Notes under the pieces: model-generated
The model's database searches: none
What the model was told of the DNA's origin: nothing
Seen by the model: the letters and a program-made list of their open reading frames with translations, nothing else
Position numbers and translations under genes: made by a program
Assembly (NCBI GenBank): GCA_002863045.1
Contig: PKDH01000067.1
Span: 58,159-122,158 of the forward strand
Direction of reading: 5' to 3'
Origin: Legionella sp.
GTDB taxonomy: Bacteria > Pseudomonadota > Gammaproteobacteria > Legionellales > Legionellaceae
Length of the DNA: 64,000 nucleotides
Shown: positions 8,033 through 15,534 of the stretch, one piece after another
Position numbering within the stretch: the stretch's first letter is position 1
How the letters are laid out: each line of letters begins with the position of its first letter

Positions 8033-8814
8033 AATAACACACACGCCTGCTCTTCTTCACGCAGCGTTAACACTTCAAACCCTTCAGGCGTTACTAAAAT
8101 AGTATGTTCCCATTGTGCTGAGAGCATACGATCTTTAGTTACCGCAATATCCCAGCCATCTTTTTTAATGTGCTTGAGTGCCGCTTTGCCTTGATTAATC
8201 ATAGGCTCAATGGTAAAGGTCATGCCTTCTTGTAATTCAATACCAGTACCTTTGGTACCATAATGCATAACTTGTGGCTCTTCATGCATTTTTTGACCAA
8301 TCCCGTGACCACAATATTCTCGAACTACAGAGTAGTGATGCGCCTCGGCATGACTTTGAATAACATGACCAATATCCCCCAAAGTTACGCCAGGTTTTAC
8401 CGCTAAAATTCCTTGATAAAGACAGTTTTGTGTAACATCTACCAAACGCTTAGCATGAGCAGCGACCTGACCTATACAAAACATTTTGCTGCTATCGCCA
8501 TAAAATCCATCTTTAATGACGGTGATATCAACATTGACAATGTCTCCCTTTTTTAATACTTGCGTGCTGGCAGGCATACCATGGCAAATCACATGATTAA
8601 GTGAGGTATTAACCGTATAAGGATAACCGTATTGACCTTTGCTACCAGGAGTGGCTTGTAGGGTATGAATAATATAATCTTCACAAAACTCATCAATTTG
8701 CATGGTCGTCATGCCAGGTTTTATGACCTCGCTCAAGGCTTCTAAGACTTTCGCCGTTAGACGGCCTACGGTGCGCATTTTCGCAATTTGTTCGGGTGTT
8801 TTAATTGTTATCAT
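8026..8814 (-). CDS. map: Methionine aminopeptidase type I
   Basis: Removes the initiator methionine from nascent proteins using two metal ions. The start at 8814 (MITIKTPEQIAKMR) matches type I enzymes; the frame is open 29 codons further but that stretch is low-complexity hydrophobic and unlike any MetAP. Pita-bread fold motifs are visible: CHGMPAS (His), NVDITVIKDGFYGDSS (two Asp ligands), REYCGHGIGQKMHEEPQV (His), and the Glu ligands in TFTIEPM and WEHTILV. Length 262 is standard. It is not next to rpsB here, and is convergent with the kinase remnant. Confidence 0.95.
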   Translation of the reverse strand: MITIKTPEQIAKMRTVGRLTAKVLEALSEVIKPGMTTMQIDEFCEDYIIHTLQATPGSKGQYGYPYTVNTSLNHVICHGMPASTQVLKKGDIVNVDITVIKDGFYGDSSKMFCIGQVAAHAKRLVDVTQNCLYQGILAVKPGVTLGDIGHVIQSHAEAHHYSVVREYCGHGIGQKMHEEPQVMHYGTKGTGIELQEGMTFTIEPMINQGKAALKHIKKDGWDIAVTKDRMLSAQWEHTILVTPEGFEVLTLREEEQACVLFQ

Positions 8815-8935
8815 TGGTAAAAAAACTAATATGTATTGCAAATAAACTTTCAATTTTAACTGAAAATTAAAAAAATACAAAATAACGACTATACTTATCA
8901 AGCAGCTGTTAATAACTAAATCAAAGGAGTGAATT

Positions 8936-9253
8936 ATGAAACATTATACAAAATGGTTGCCTGTATTATGTTTAAGCCTAAGTTCTGTCGCAATGGCTGA
9001 TAAAATTATGGTAAAAGGTGAGCCTGTAATGCTTGATAAACAAGGTGATGTCTACATGGTTCCTGCCGGTTATCAATCTACCACTGATTATCACTTTGTT
9101 TCTTTAGATGGTCAAAAAAGAGTTTGCTTTGGTGATAAACGTGCTGAATTAAGTAACGTTGATGAAATGACCGTTCAAGTCTCTATGGATGGCAAAGTTA
9201 TGCCATGGCATTGTTATGCTTTTGATGACTCTGTATTTGAAATGAGTAAGTAA
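8936..9253 (+). CDS. Small secreted protein of unknown function
   Basis: The 105-residue product has a clear signal peptide (Lys-rich start, hydrophobic stretch LPVLCLSLSSV, cleavage near AMA-DK at residue 22), leaving a mature protein of about 84 residues with two cysteines (CFGD and WHCYAF), which could form a disulfide. AAAGGAG stands seven bases before the ATG. It is monocistronic and followed by a strong terminator. I do not recognise the family; proteins of this size and layout are common periplasmic proteins in Legionellales. Confidence 0.75.
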   Translation: MKHYTKWLPVLCLSLSSVAMADKIMVKGEPVMLDKQGDVYMVPAGYQSTTDYHFVSLDGQKRVCFGDKRAELSNVDEMTVQVSMDGKVMPWHCYAFDDSVFEMSK

Positions 9254-9259
9254 ATAGCT

Positions 9260-9290
9260 AAAAGCGCCTTTAAATAAAGGCGCTTTTTTT
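9260..9290 (+). terminator. Rho-independent terminator, probably bidirectional
   Basis: AAAGCGCCTTTA and its complement TAAAGGCGCTTT form a stem at 9261-9286 with almost no loop, followed by a run of seven T at 9284-9290. It ends the small secreted gene; because the left side also begins with AAAA it can serve the convergent PAS-receiver gene, whose stop codon is at 9289. Confidence 0.85.
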
Positions 9291-10203
9291 AATGATTTAT
9301 TGCAGCTTTCAAACCATCTACTGGAATATCAATATGATAAATATAATGTTGAATTAGTTGTTTGGCCTGTTTAGAAGTCAGTGGTTTCGTAATTGCACCT
9401 TCCATAAAATAATCAACACAATCGTACTGCACCACATCTGCTTCATAGCCTGTTAAAGCAATAATGGGTACTTTATGATGCGAACTTTGCTCAAGATGAC
9501 GTATCTTTTTGGATAAAACATATCCTGAAGTATCTTTAAAACCAATGTCCATTAAAATCAAATCATATTTACCCGGTTCAAATAAGCGCTTAAGTTCCTG
9601 ATAAGATGCAGCGACTTCTACTTTACAATCAAGTTGCATTAATAACGCCTGCCCGGCTTTTTGCGCAAGCATATTATCTTCGATAAGTAGAATACGTGGA
9701 GAGCGAGACAGGGAGATATTTTCATGGGGTTTGTCCATAGAGGCATGAGTTTTTTCATTACTTGCTTGTAATTGTTGACGCATTTTAACGAGCTGCTCTT
9801 CAAGTTCTATTTGTTTGGTTATGTCCATCAAAATCACCACCAAACCCACCACTTGTTTATGTTCATCTAAAATAGGAAAACGCGTGCTGGTATAATAGTT
9901 AATTTGACCACAAGCAGCAATGACCGGTTTTTCTTGATATACCTGTTCAACAGATGCTGAAAGTAGTGCTTTTATATCATCTTTTTTAAGCTGCTCGGCA
10001 CGCGCCTCACTCCATTGACACTGTTTGATAAGATGTCGGTATAACGATGAACCCACTTCTTTGACTGTGGTAACACCTAAATATTGCAAAAATTCTTTAT
10101 TACAAGTTTCAAGAACACAGTCTTTATCGACGATATACATCAAATGCGGCATGTTACGCACAAAACTATGATAAAACTGAGTTTGGTTATCATTGTTCGA
10201 CAT
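9289..10203 (-). CDS. PAS domain plus response-receiver protein without kinase core
   Basis: An N-terminal PAS sensor domain (about residues 10-130, with the PAC-like segment VVGLVVILMDITKQIELEEQL) runs into a short coiled coil and then a CheY-like receiver (about residues 168-295). The receiver has the acidic pair in LLIEDNM, the phospho-acceptor Asp in LILMDIG, the conserved Thr/Lys region ALTGYE and ITKPLTS. There is no His-phosphotransfer or ATP-binding domain between them, so it is not a complete hybrid kinase. The start at 10203 (MSNNDNQ) is preceded by TTGGAG at a good distance. It may receive phosphate from a kinase elsewhere; LetS/ArcB-like hybrid kinases share the PAS-receiver parts. 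Confidence 0.85.
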   Translation of the reverse strand: MSNNDNQTQFYHSFVRNMPHLMYIVDKDCVLETCNKEFLQYLGVTTVKEVGSSLYRHLIKQCQWSEARAEQLKKDDIKALLSASVEQVYQEKPVIAACGQINYYTSTRFPILDEHKQVVGLVVILMDITKQIELEEQLVKMRQQLQASNEKTHASMDKPHENISLSRSPRILLIEDNMLAQKAGQALLMQLDCKVEVAASYQELKRLFEPGKYDLILMDIGFKDTSGYVLSKKIRHLEQSSHHKVPIIALTGYEADVVQYDCVDYFMEGAITKPLTSKQAKQLIQHYIYHIDIPVDGLKAAINH

Positions 10204-10359
10204 ATCAATCTCCAAGCACTTTTTTAAAAAAGTATAGCTCTTTTTTAATAAAAATTTGTACGGTCAATTCTTAAATAATGTATACTAACTCGCCGCTACT
10301 GTAGCCCAATAATTAGTCAAAAAATATTTTATAACACCGTTTCAACTTTTGGATAAATT

Positions 10360-11070
10360 ATGTCATCTCAAACCAAAACTTCCATCCCGCCTGAATTACA
10401 CCAGTTTTTACAGCACAAAGATGAAGAGTATCGTCATCATCTTAACCAACTGGATTTGTTTGATCCTCATAAAACAAAGGAGTGGGATAAAACCCAAAAG
10501 GCTAAGTTTGCTGCAGTGTTTTACCATACGCGGGGACATTTTATTAATTTTATGTGGTATATCGCTAATTTTGCCGAAGATGAGGCCATTAAGGCTGTGG
10601 TTATGGAAAATATTCATGAAGAAATTGGCATTGGTAATAAATTTTCACATGAAAAATTATATGAGCGCTTCGCGCAGGAGTGCGGCGTTAACATTCATGA
10701 GGAAATCATTGATGAAACGCACTATGTATCTTTTGCGCGTGCATTCAATCAACAACATTTAGCTTGGCTTGCCAAGCATTCAACCAAGGCTCAATTTGCC
10801 GCATTTTCAGCTTATGAACGCTTAGATAATATTGACTATCCTTTTTTAACCTCACTGGCAGAATCAATCGGTATCAGTCCATCTGGATTAACTTTTTTCC
10901 GTGTGCATATGTTTGTCGAGCATTTTGATTCAACACTCGATAAATTATTGCCTATTTGGCAAGATTCACCTGAAACACTGCAGCAGGCTGTGGCGTTTAT
11001 TTATGATCATCAACACACGATGTGGCGTAAATTTTCTGACTATATATGCTTAAAACACTACGAAAACTAG
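10360..11070 (+). CDS. Iron-containing oxygenase-like protein (haem-oxygenase fold, CADD/PqqC group)
   Basis: All-helical protein of 236 residues that resembles the diiron haem-oxygenase-like group containing Chlamydia CADD (a self-sacrificing p-aminobenzoate synthase) and PqqC. Likely metal ligands are visible: ENIHEE at 83-88 (E-x2-H), Glu of SAYERLDN near 153 and the FFRVHMFVEHFD segment at 179-190 (H-x3-E, H), plus a late HQHTMW. Substrate cannot be deduced. An intergenic stretch of 156 bases separates it from the divergent PAS-receiver gene, and it is convergent with a sensor-like gene. An alternative frame at 10349-10762 is a shadow. Confidence 0.75.
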   Translation: MSSQTKTSIPPELHQFLQHKDEEYRHHLNQLDLFDPHKTKEWDKTQKAKFAAVFYHTRGHFINFMWYIANFAEDEAIKAVVMENIHEEIGIGNKFSHEKLYERFAQECGVNIHEEIIDETHYVSFARAFNQQHLAWLAKHSTKAQFAAFSAYERLDNIDYPFLTSLAESIGISPSGLTFFRVHMFVEHFDSTLDKLLPIWQDSPETLQQAVAFIYDHQHTMWRKFSDYICLKHYEN

Positions 11071-11084
11071 TATAAAGGCGTGTT

Positions 11085-12350
11085 TTACTCTACCTTAGGA
11101 AATTTAAGCCGAAACTGTAGGCCTGTGGAGACCTCCCACACACAAAGGATGTCTCCACCTGCGGCTTTCATAAGTCGTTTACCATTGGTCAAACCTAGGC
11201 TAGTCATATCTGCATCTTCGCTAAACTTAGCATCAAAATATTTATCCATATTTTTAATCATCATATTTTTATTGGTATTTAAAATGTATAGATAATTAAA
11301 ATTATCGTTGTGCGCTGATTTAACTAAGTTAAACTCAAGCAAACCGCGGTTATGCGTTTTTAATTGAAGCAAATTAAACGCTATGATATGCCAAACTAAA
11401 TTTTTAAACGCAATATCCTCAAACCAAATAAGAAAATCATCGCTCGCTTTAAACTTTATTCTTTCTTTCTCCTCAGCTTTAAAAGGGTAATTTTTAAGGA
11501 TATTTGCTAAAAGTAATTGTATTGGATGAATGGCAAAATGGCTGGTATCAATTTGATTGGCTTTGATGATATGCAAGCGGCTTTTAATGAGCTGGTGACT
11601 TGCTTGAATATCTTGGTCTATCTTTTGCAAACTTTCAGCAAAATCGGCTTGTAATTGCACATTTTCCATTTTTTTCAACATATTTTTTTGCATGGTAGTT
11701 TGCAAATGAATACTGGCTAGAGGCGCTTTTAAATCAAACGCAAGGCCACCGGCTACCACACGCATGTCTGATAAACGATGAGCATGCATACGCTCTCTGT
11801 CTCTGGCAAACAACGCACCAATTATCACAGTTGCACCAAAAGTTGCAAAAATACTCATAAACGATAACTCATGCCCTAGTGGCGGTAAAACAATCTCTGT
11901 GGTGCTTAAAATGAATAATAGCCAACCTAACCCCATACCAAGCCCCAATAATATCAAAGCATCTTTAACATTAATGACCAGCAACAAAAAAAATGTCGCC
12001 GACACGCCATTCATAAGCCAAATTACCGAGCCATGATTAAGAAGTGCCAAATAGCTGAAAAAAAATGGTAAACAATAAAGTAGTGTTAGATACCATAAAA
12101 CAGGCAAACACGGTTGAAAACGCGATTGCCAAAAGCGATGAGATAAAAGTAAAACACACATAAATACCCCAATCAAACGCAATATAAACTCTTCGTTTAA
12201 CTGAAAATGATCAATTTTCCATAAAATACCAAATAAGGGAAAATTAACCATCATAAGCAAGGCAAAAAGAATAATATGATGGCTTGATTCTTGAGTACCT
12301 TTGTTTAAATGTTGATAAAAAAGCCATGAAAAATGACGCACAAACTTCAT
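11085..12350 (-). CDS. Membrane sensor histidine kinase relative lacking the phospho-accepting His (LqsS/CqsS-like layout)
   Basis: Six or seven membrane segments fill about residues 25-185, followed directly by a dimerisation-type helix and a reduced ATPase-like domain; this layout resembles CqsS/LqsS alpha-hydroxyketone receptors. The H-box that should read A-x-x-H-E-L-R-T-P-L is GGLAFDLKAPLASI, with Phe205 in place of the catalytic His. The ATPase part keeps a G2-like LGLTNGKRLMKAAGG (about 385-399), but I see no D-x-G-x-G motif, and the N-box Asn is replaced (NLVWHIIAFN). It is therefore likely a pseudokinase or phosphate-independent sensor. It is not frameshifted and looks intact. No lqsA or lqsR gene is in the window. 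Confidence 0.75.
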   Translation of the reverse strand: MKFVRHFSWLFYQHLNKGTQESSHHIILFALLMMVNFPLFGILWKIDHFQLNEEFILRLIGVFMCVLLLSHRFWQSRFQPCLPVLWYLTLLYCLPFFFSYLALLNHGSVIWLMNGVSATFFLLLVINVKDALILLGLGMGLGWLLFILSTTEIVLPPLGHELSFMSIFATFGATVIIGALFARDRERMHAHRLSDMRVVAGGLAFDLKAPLASIHLQTTMQKNMLKKMENVQLQADFAESLQKIDQDIQASHQLIKSRLHIIKANQIDTSHFAIHPIQLLLANILKNYPFKAEEKERIKFKASDDFLIWFEDIAFKNLVWHIIAFNLLQLKTHNRGLLEFNLVKSAHNDNFNYLYILNTNKNMMIKNMDKYFDAKFSEDADMTSLGLTNGKRLMKAAGGDILCVWEVSTGLQFRLKFPKVE

Positions 12351-12414
12351 AAATTTAGTGACACAATTGAGATTAAACTTGATGATAACATAGCTTAAAT
12401 TTTAACTTAACGAC

Positions 12415-13236
12415 TTAAACAAAGCCTTTGGGTAAGGCACGCTTATGCGCGGTTTTCGAGAAAGTTTGCTGAATAATATGCGCGGCTTTAGCACAAACTG
12501 GTTTTGCTTCGAGAAAATCATCAATCTCGTCATAGGTTACCCCTAAAGCCTGCTCATCAGGCTTTAGAGGTTGCAAAGTTTCTAAATCAGCGGTGGGAAT
12601 TTTGTGTATAAGATTGGCAGGTACTCTTAAAAAGCCAGCCAATTGTCTAACTTGGCGCTTGGTTAAGCCTGATAAAGGCATAATGTCACTAGCACCATCA
12701 CCAAACTTAGTAAAAAAGCCCATCAATGCTTCAGCTGCATGGTCTGTACCCACCACAAGGCCTGCTTTGGCGCCCGCGATGGCATATTGCATAACCATGC
12801 GCTGCCGCGCTTTAATATTACCCAGTACAAAATCTTGATGATAAGGTGAATCAAAAGCGAGGTGTTGCGCGAGCAAAGCATTCATAATTGCATCTGCTGC
12901 CGGTTTAATATCCAAAGTCATTAGCTCATCTGCTTGAATAAATGCTAAAGCTTGCTCTGCCTCTTTTTCATCTTTTTGTTGACCATAAGGCAGGCGCACA
13001 GCAATAAAATGTGCTTTATAATACATAGACCTTAATTGCTCAACTGCAAGCTGGCACAAGCGCCCTGTGACGGTAGAATCAATACCGCCACTTATCCCTA
13101 AAACCAAGCATGATACACGAGTTTGTAGAATATACTGCTTGATAAAATCGATGCGTTTGTGTGTTTCAGTTTCGGCATCTATGATGGGCTTCACATTGAG
13201 TTGTTCGATAATTGCTTGCTGAGAAAGTTCTGTCAT
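12415..13236 (-). CDS. nadE: NAD+ synthetase, ammonia-dependent
   Basis: Adenylates and amidates deamido-NAD to make NAD. The ATP pyrophosphatase loop LGISGGIDSTVTGRL (SGGxDS) is near residues 46-60, and the deamido-NAD binding region GNIKARQRMVMQY and GTDHAAEALMGFFTKFGDG follow. There is no N-terminal glutaminase domain; at 273 residues it is the short E. coli-type enzyme, so ammonia is the nitrogen source. The first Met fits the family. It is transcribed in the same direction as corA, 15 bases downstream of it. Confidence 0.95.
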   Translation of the reverse strand: MTELSQQAIIEQLNVKPIIDAETETHKRIDFIKQYILQTRVSCLVLGISGGIDSTVTGRLCQLAVEQLRSMYYKAHFIAVRLPYGQQKDEKEAEQALAFIQADELMTLDIKPAADAIMNALLAQHLAFDSPYHQDFVLGNIKARQRMVMQYAIAGAKAGLVVGTDHAAEALMGFFTKFGDGASDIMPLSGLTKRQVRQLAGFLRVPANLIHKIPTADLETLQPLKPDEQALGVTYDEIDDFLEAKPVCAKAAHIIQQTFSKTAHKRALPKGFV

Positions 13237-13251
13237 AGGTATGCTTAATGA

Positions 13252-14226
13252 TTATAGCCAACGGCGATATTTAAAATATTTGTAAGGCAACCATGCTGAT
13301 ATCATCATTAAGATAATTGCAGCATAATAACCACCCTTATAAGATAATTCAGGCATGTATTGAAAATTCATACCATAAATACTGGCAATAAGCGTTGGTG
13401 GTAAAAAAATAACCGCAGCCACCGAAAAAATTTTAATGATAGCACTTTGCTCAATATTAATCATACCCAGCGTCGCATCTAATAAAAAGTTAATTTTATT
13501 CGATATAAAATTAGCATAATCGGTTAAAGAGCTGATATCGGTTGTTAAAGTTATTAAACGCGCGTGATGATTTTTATCAATACGAGAGTGTGCTGTTTGT
13601 TTAAAGAAGGTAATCAAACGGGTAAAGGTAACCAAACTCTCTCGTGCTTTGGTGCTTAGATTACTTTTACGGCCAATAATTTGCATAACCTCTTGATAAT
13701 CAGGTTTTATATTTTGTGCTGATGCTTGTTGATGATGACCAAATACATCGTGTGAGCAGGCATCTAGCCCGTGACCTACATACTCTAATACATCCGCTAG
13801 TCTATCAATAGAGGCCTCAAGCAGGAGCAAAAAAATTTCGGTTGCACTTAAATTTAAATGAGGTTTTAGAGCATGGGTCACTAATTTAAAAGCTTGGGGT
13901 TCAATATAACGAATGGTGATAAGTTGTTGTGATTTTAGTGCAAATGTCACCGCATCATAGCGGGGATGCATTGAATCGGATTGTGCCACCATCACGGCAG
14001 TCATAAACAGTGTTTGATTCTCAACATACAAACGGCTAGATAATTCGATTTCCCGCATCTCTTCAAGAGTGGGTATATTAACATTATCAGCCGACTCAAT
14101 GGCTTGTTCTTCGGCTTTTGTTGGATTAAGCAAATCAAGCCATACAGCTGTTTTGATATCTTCTTTTTGGGTTTCAGTGATAATGCGCGGTTTAAAATGA
14201 GTTTCTTTCGCATAAGCTATAATCAT
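13252..14226 (-). CDS. corA: CorA-family magnesium/divalent cation channel
   Basis: Pentameric inner-membrane Mg2+ channel. A long cytosolic N-terminal part (about residues 1-260, ending in the stalk helix) precedes two C-terminal membrane segments; the signature YGMNF sits between them near residues 285-290, with the Lys/Arg-rich end YKYFKYRRWL on the cytosolic side. Length 324 is in the family range. The N-terminal part is divergent, so transport of Co2+ or Ni2+ as well as Mg2+ cannot be excluded. nadE follows closely. Confidence 0.93.
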   Translation of the reverse strand: MIIAYAKETHFKPRIITETQKEDIKTAVWLDLLNPTKAEEQAIESADNVNIPTLEEMREIELSSRLYVENQTLFMTAVMVAQSDSMHPRYDAVTFALKSQQLITIRYIEPQAFKLVTHALKPHLNLSATEIFLLLLEASIDRLADVLEYVGHGLDACSHDVFGHHQQASAQNIKPDYQEVMQIIGRKSNLSTKARESLVTFTRLITFFKQTAHSRIDKNHHARLITLTTDISSLTDYANFISNKINFLLDATLGMINIEQSAIIKIFSVAAVIFLPPTLIASIYGMNFQYMPELSYKGGYYAAIILMMISAWLPYKYFKYRRWL

Positions 14227-14329
14227 ATGCAGGCCCTTTTATATAAATTAAGTTTTAAATTCAATCGAATCATATTAATATAATTACGCTATTTACCCTA
14301 TTGATTTTATTGGTCTATAAGGAAAAATC

Positions 14330-14473
14330 ATGAACGATACAACATCGACCCATTCCAACCCACATGAGCTACCAGTATCACCACCATTAGAAGACCCAGC
14401 CTTACCCGATACTTATGAGCCTTTACCTGACTCAACACCCGAGCCTGAACCCTATCCTGGTGATAATACGTAA
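14330..14473 (+). CDS. 47-residue acidic, proline-rich small protein
   Basis: A short frame with AAGGAAAAATC before its ATG encodes 47 residues very rich in Pro (about 12), Glu, Asp, Thr and Ser and with no hydrophobic core: it begins MNDTTSTHSNP and ends EPYPGDNT. It stops six bases before the topoisomerase IB start, so the two are probably co-transcribed. The composition suggests a disordered peptide, or a leader ORF. I know no family for it. The good ribosome binding site and tight coupling are the evidence; no homology can be claimed. Confidence 0.5.
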   Translation: MNDTTSTHSNPHELPVSPPLEDPALPDTYEPLPDSTPEPEPYPGDNT

Positions 14474-14479
14474 ATTTTT

Positions 14480-15523
14480 ATGGCTGGCTCACTTTATACT
14501 GTCGATGAATGCGAAAAAGTTGCCCTGGATGCGGCACTACGTTACGTCAATGATACGCTGCCTGGCATTTCACGCAAACGTGCTGGCAAAGGCTTTGCTT
14601 ATTACACAGCAGCCAAAGTATTAATTAAGGATAAAACTGAATTAAAGCGGATTAAAGCGCTTGGTATTCCCCCGGCTTATCAAAATGTATGGATTTGCCC
14701 CTATGCTAATGGTCATATTCAAGCAACCGGTCGCGATGCTAAAAATCGCAAGCAATATCGTTATCATGAACGTTGGCATTTAGTGCGCCAAGAAAGTAAA
14801 TTTGCCAACATGCTGCAATTTGGTGAAGCTTTACCAAAGATTCGGACGCATATCAAAGAGCAACTAGCTCAGTCGGTAAAATTATCCAAATCCCAAGTAA
14901 TTTGTGCCATGCTTTATTTATTAGACACCTGTTACATTCGTATTGGTAACCCACATTATGCCAAAGAAAATGCTTCTTATGGCCTCACCACTTTGCGTAA
15001 AAAACATTTAACGCTTACCCGCCATCAAGCGCAATTAGAATTCAAAGGAAAAAGCGCGCAATTGTGGCAAGTTGTGCTTAAAAATAATCGAATTCTTAAA
15101 ATCATTAAACAGTGCGAAGACATTCCAGGTTTTGAGTTATTTAAATATTTAGATGAAGAACATAACGCGCATGTTATCCAATCTCAAGATATCAATCATT
15201 ACTTGCAATCTCTTACTAACCAGCCCTTTACGGCCAAAGATTTTCGCACTTGGGCGGCTTGTCGTGAAACCTTAAAACGATGCATTGAGTTAACCTATGA
15301 AGGCAAAGCAGCTTGCAAAACAACATTTAAACTTATTGTCGCTGAAGTTGCCAAGCTTCTGCGCCACACACCTAGTATTTGCCGTAAGAATTATATTCAT
15401 CAAAATATCATTCTTGCTTGGCAAGAAGCGCGTTTTAGTGCCTGGCTTGAACGTCATCAGCCCTTTTTACCGCAAAACAACGATGATGCTTACCTGCTTT
15501 ACTGGTTAAATCATCAAGATTAA
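14480..15523 (+). CDS. DNA topoisomerase IB (eukaryote/poxvirus type)
   Basis: Relaxes supercoils through a 3'-phosphotyrosine intermediate. The poxvirus-like layout of 347 residues is complete: N-terminal domain with IPPAYQNVWICPYANGHIQA, the GRDAKNRKQYRYH motif with DNA-contacting residues, and the catalytic domain with the Arg of TCYIRIGNPHYAKEN, the YGLTTLRKKHL segment (Arg/Lys), the GKSAQLW Lys region and the nucleophile Tyr in CRKNYIHQN near residue 304. Scattered in bacteria, probably through transfer. It starts six bases after the small proline-rich ORF. Confidence 0.93.
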   Translation: MAGSLYTVDECEKVALDAALRYVNDTLPGISRKRAGKGFAYYTAAKVLIKDKTELKRIKALGIPPAYQNVWICPYANGHIQATGRDAKNRKQYRYHERWHLVRQESKFANMLQFGEALPKIRTHIKEQLAQSVKLSKSQVICAMLYLLDTCYIRIGNPHYAKENASYGLTTLRKKHLTLTRHQAQLEFKGKSAQLWQVVLKNNRILKIIKQCEDIPGFELFKYLDEEHNAHVIQSQDINHYLQSLTNQPFTAKDFRTWAACRETLKRCIELTYEGKAACKTTFKLIVAEVAKLLRHTPSICRKNYIHQNIILAWQEARFSAWLERHQPFLPQNNDDAYLLYWLNHQD

Positions 15524-15534
15524 GTCATTAATTT

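Noticed and set aside
10349..10762. A 137-codon frame overlapping the diiron oxygenase-like gene
   Set aside because: The frame used by the oxygenase-like gene has clear conserved ligand motifs; the other has none and is basic and low in acidic residues, as expected of a shadow.
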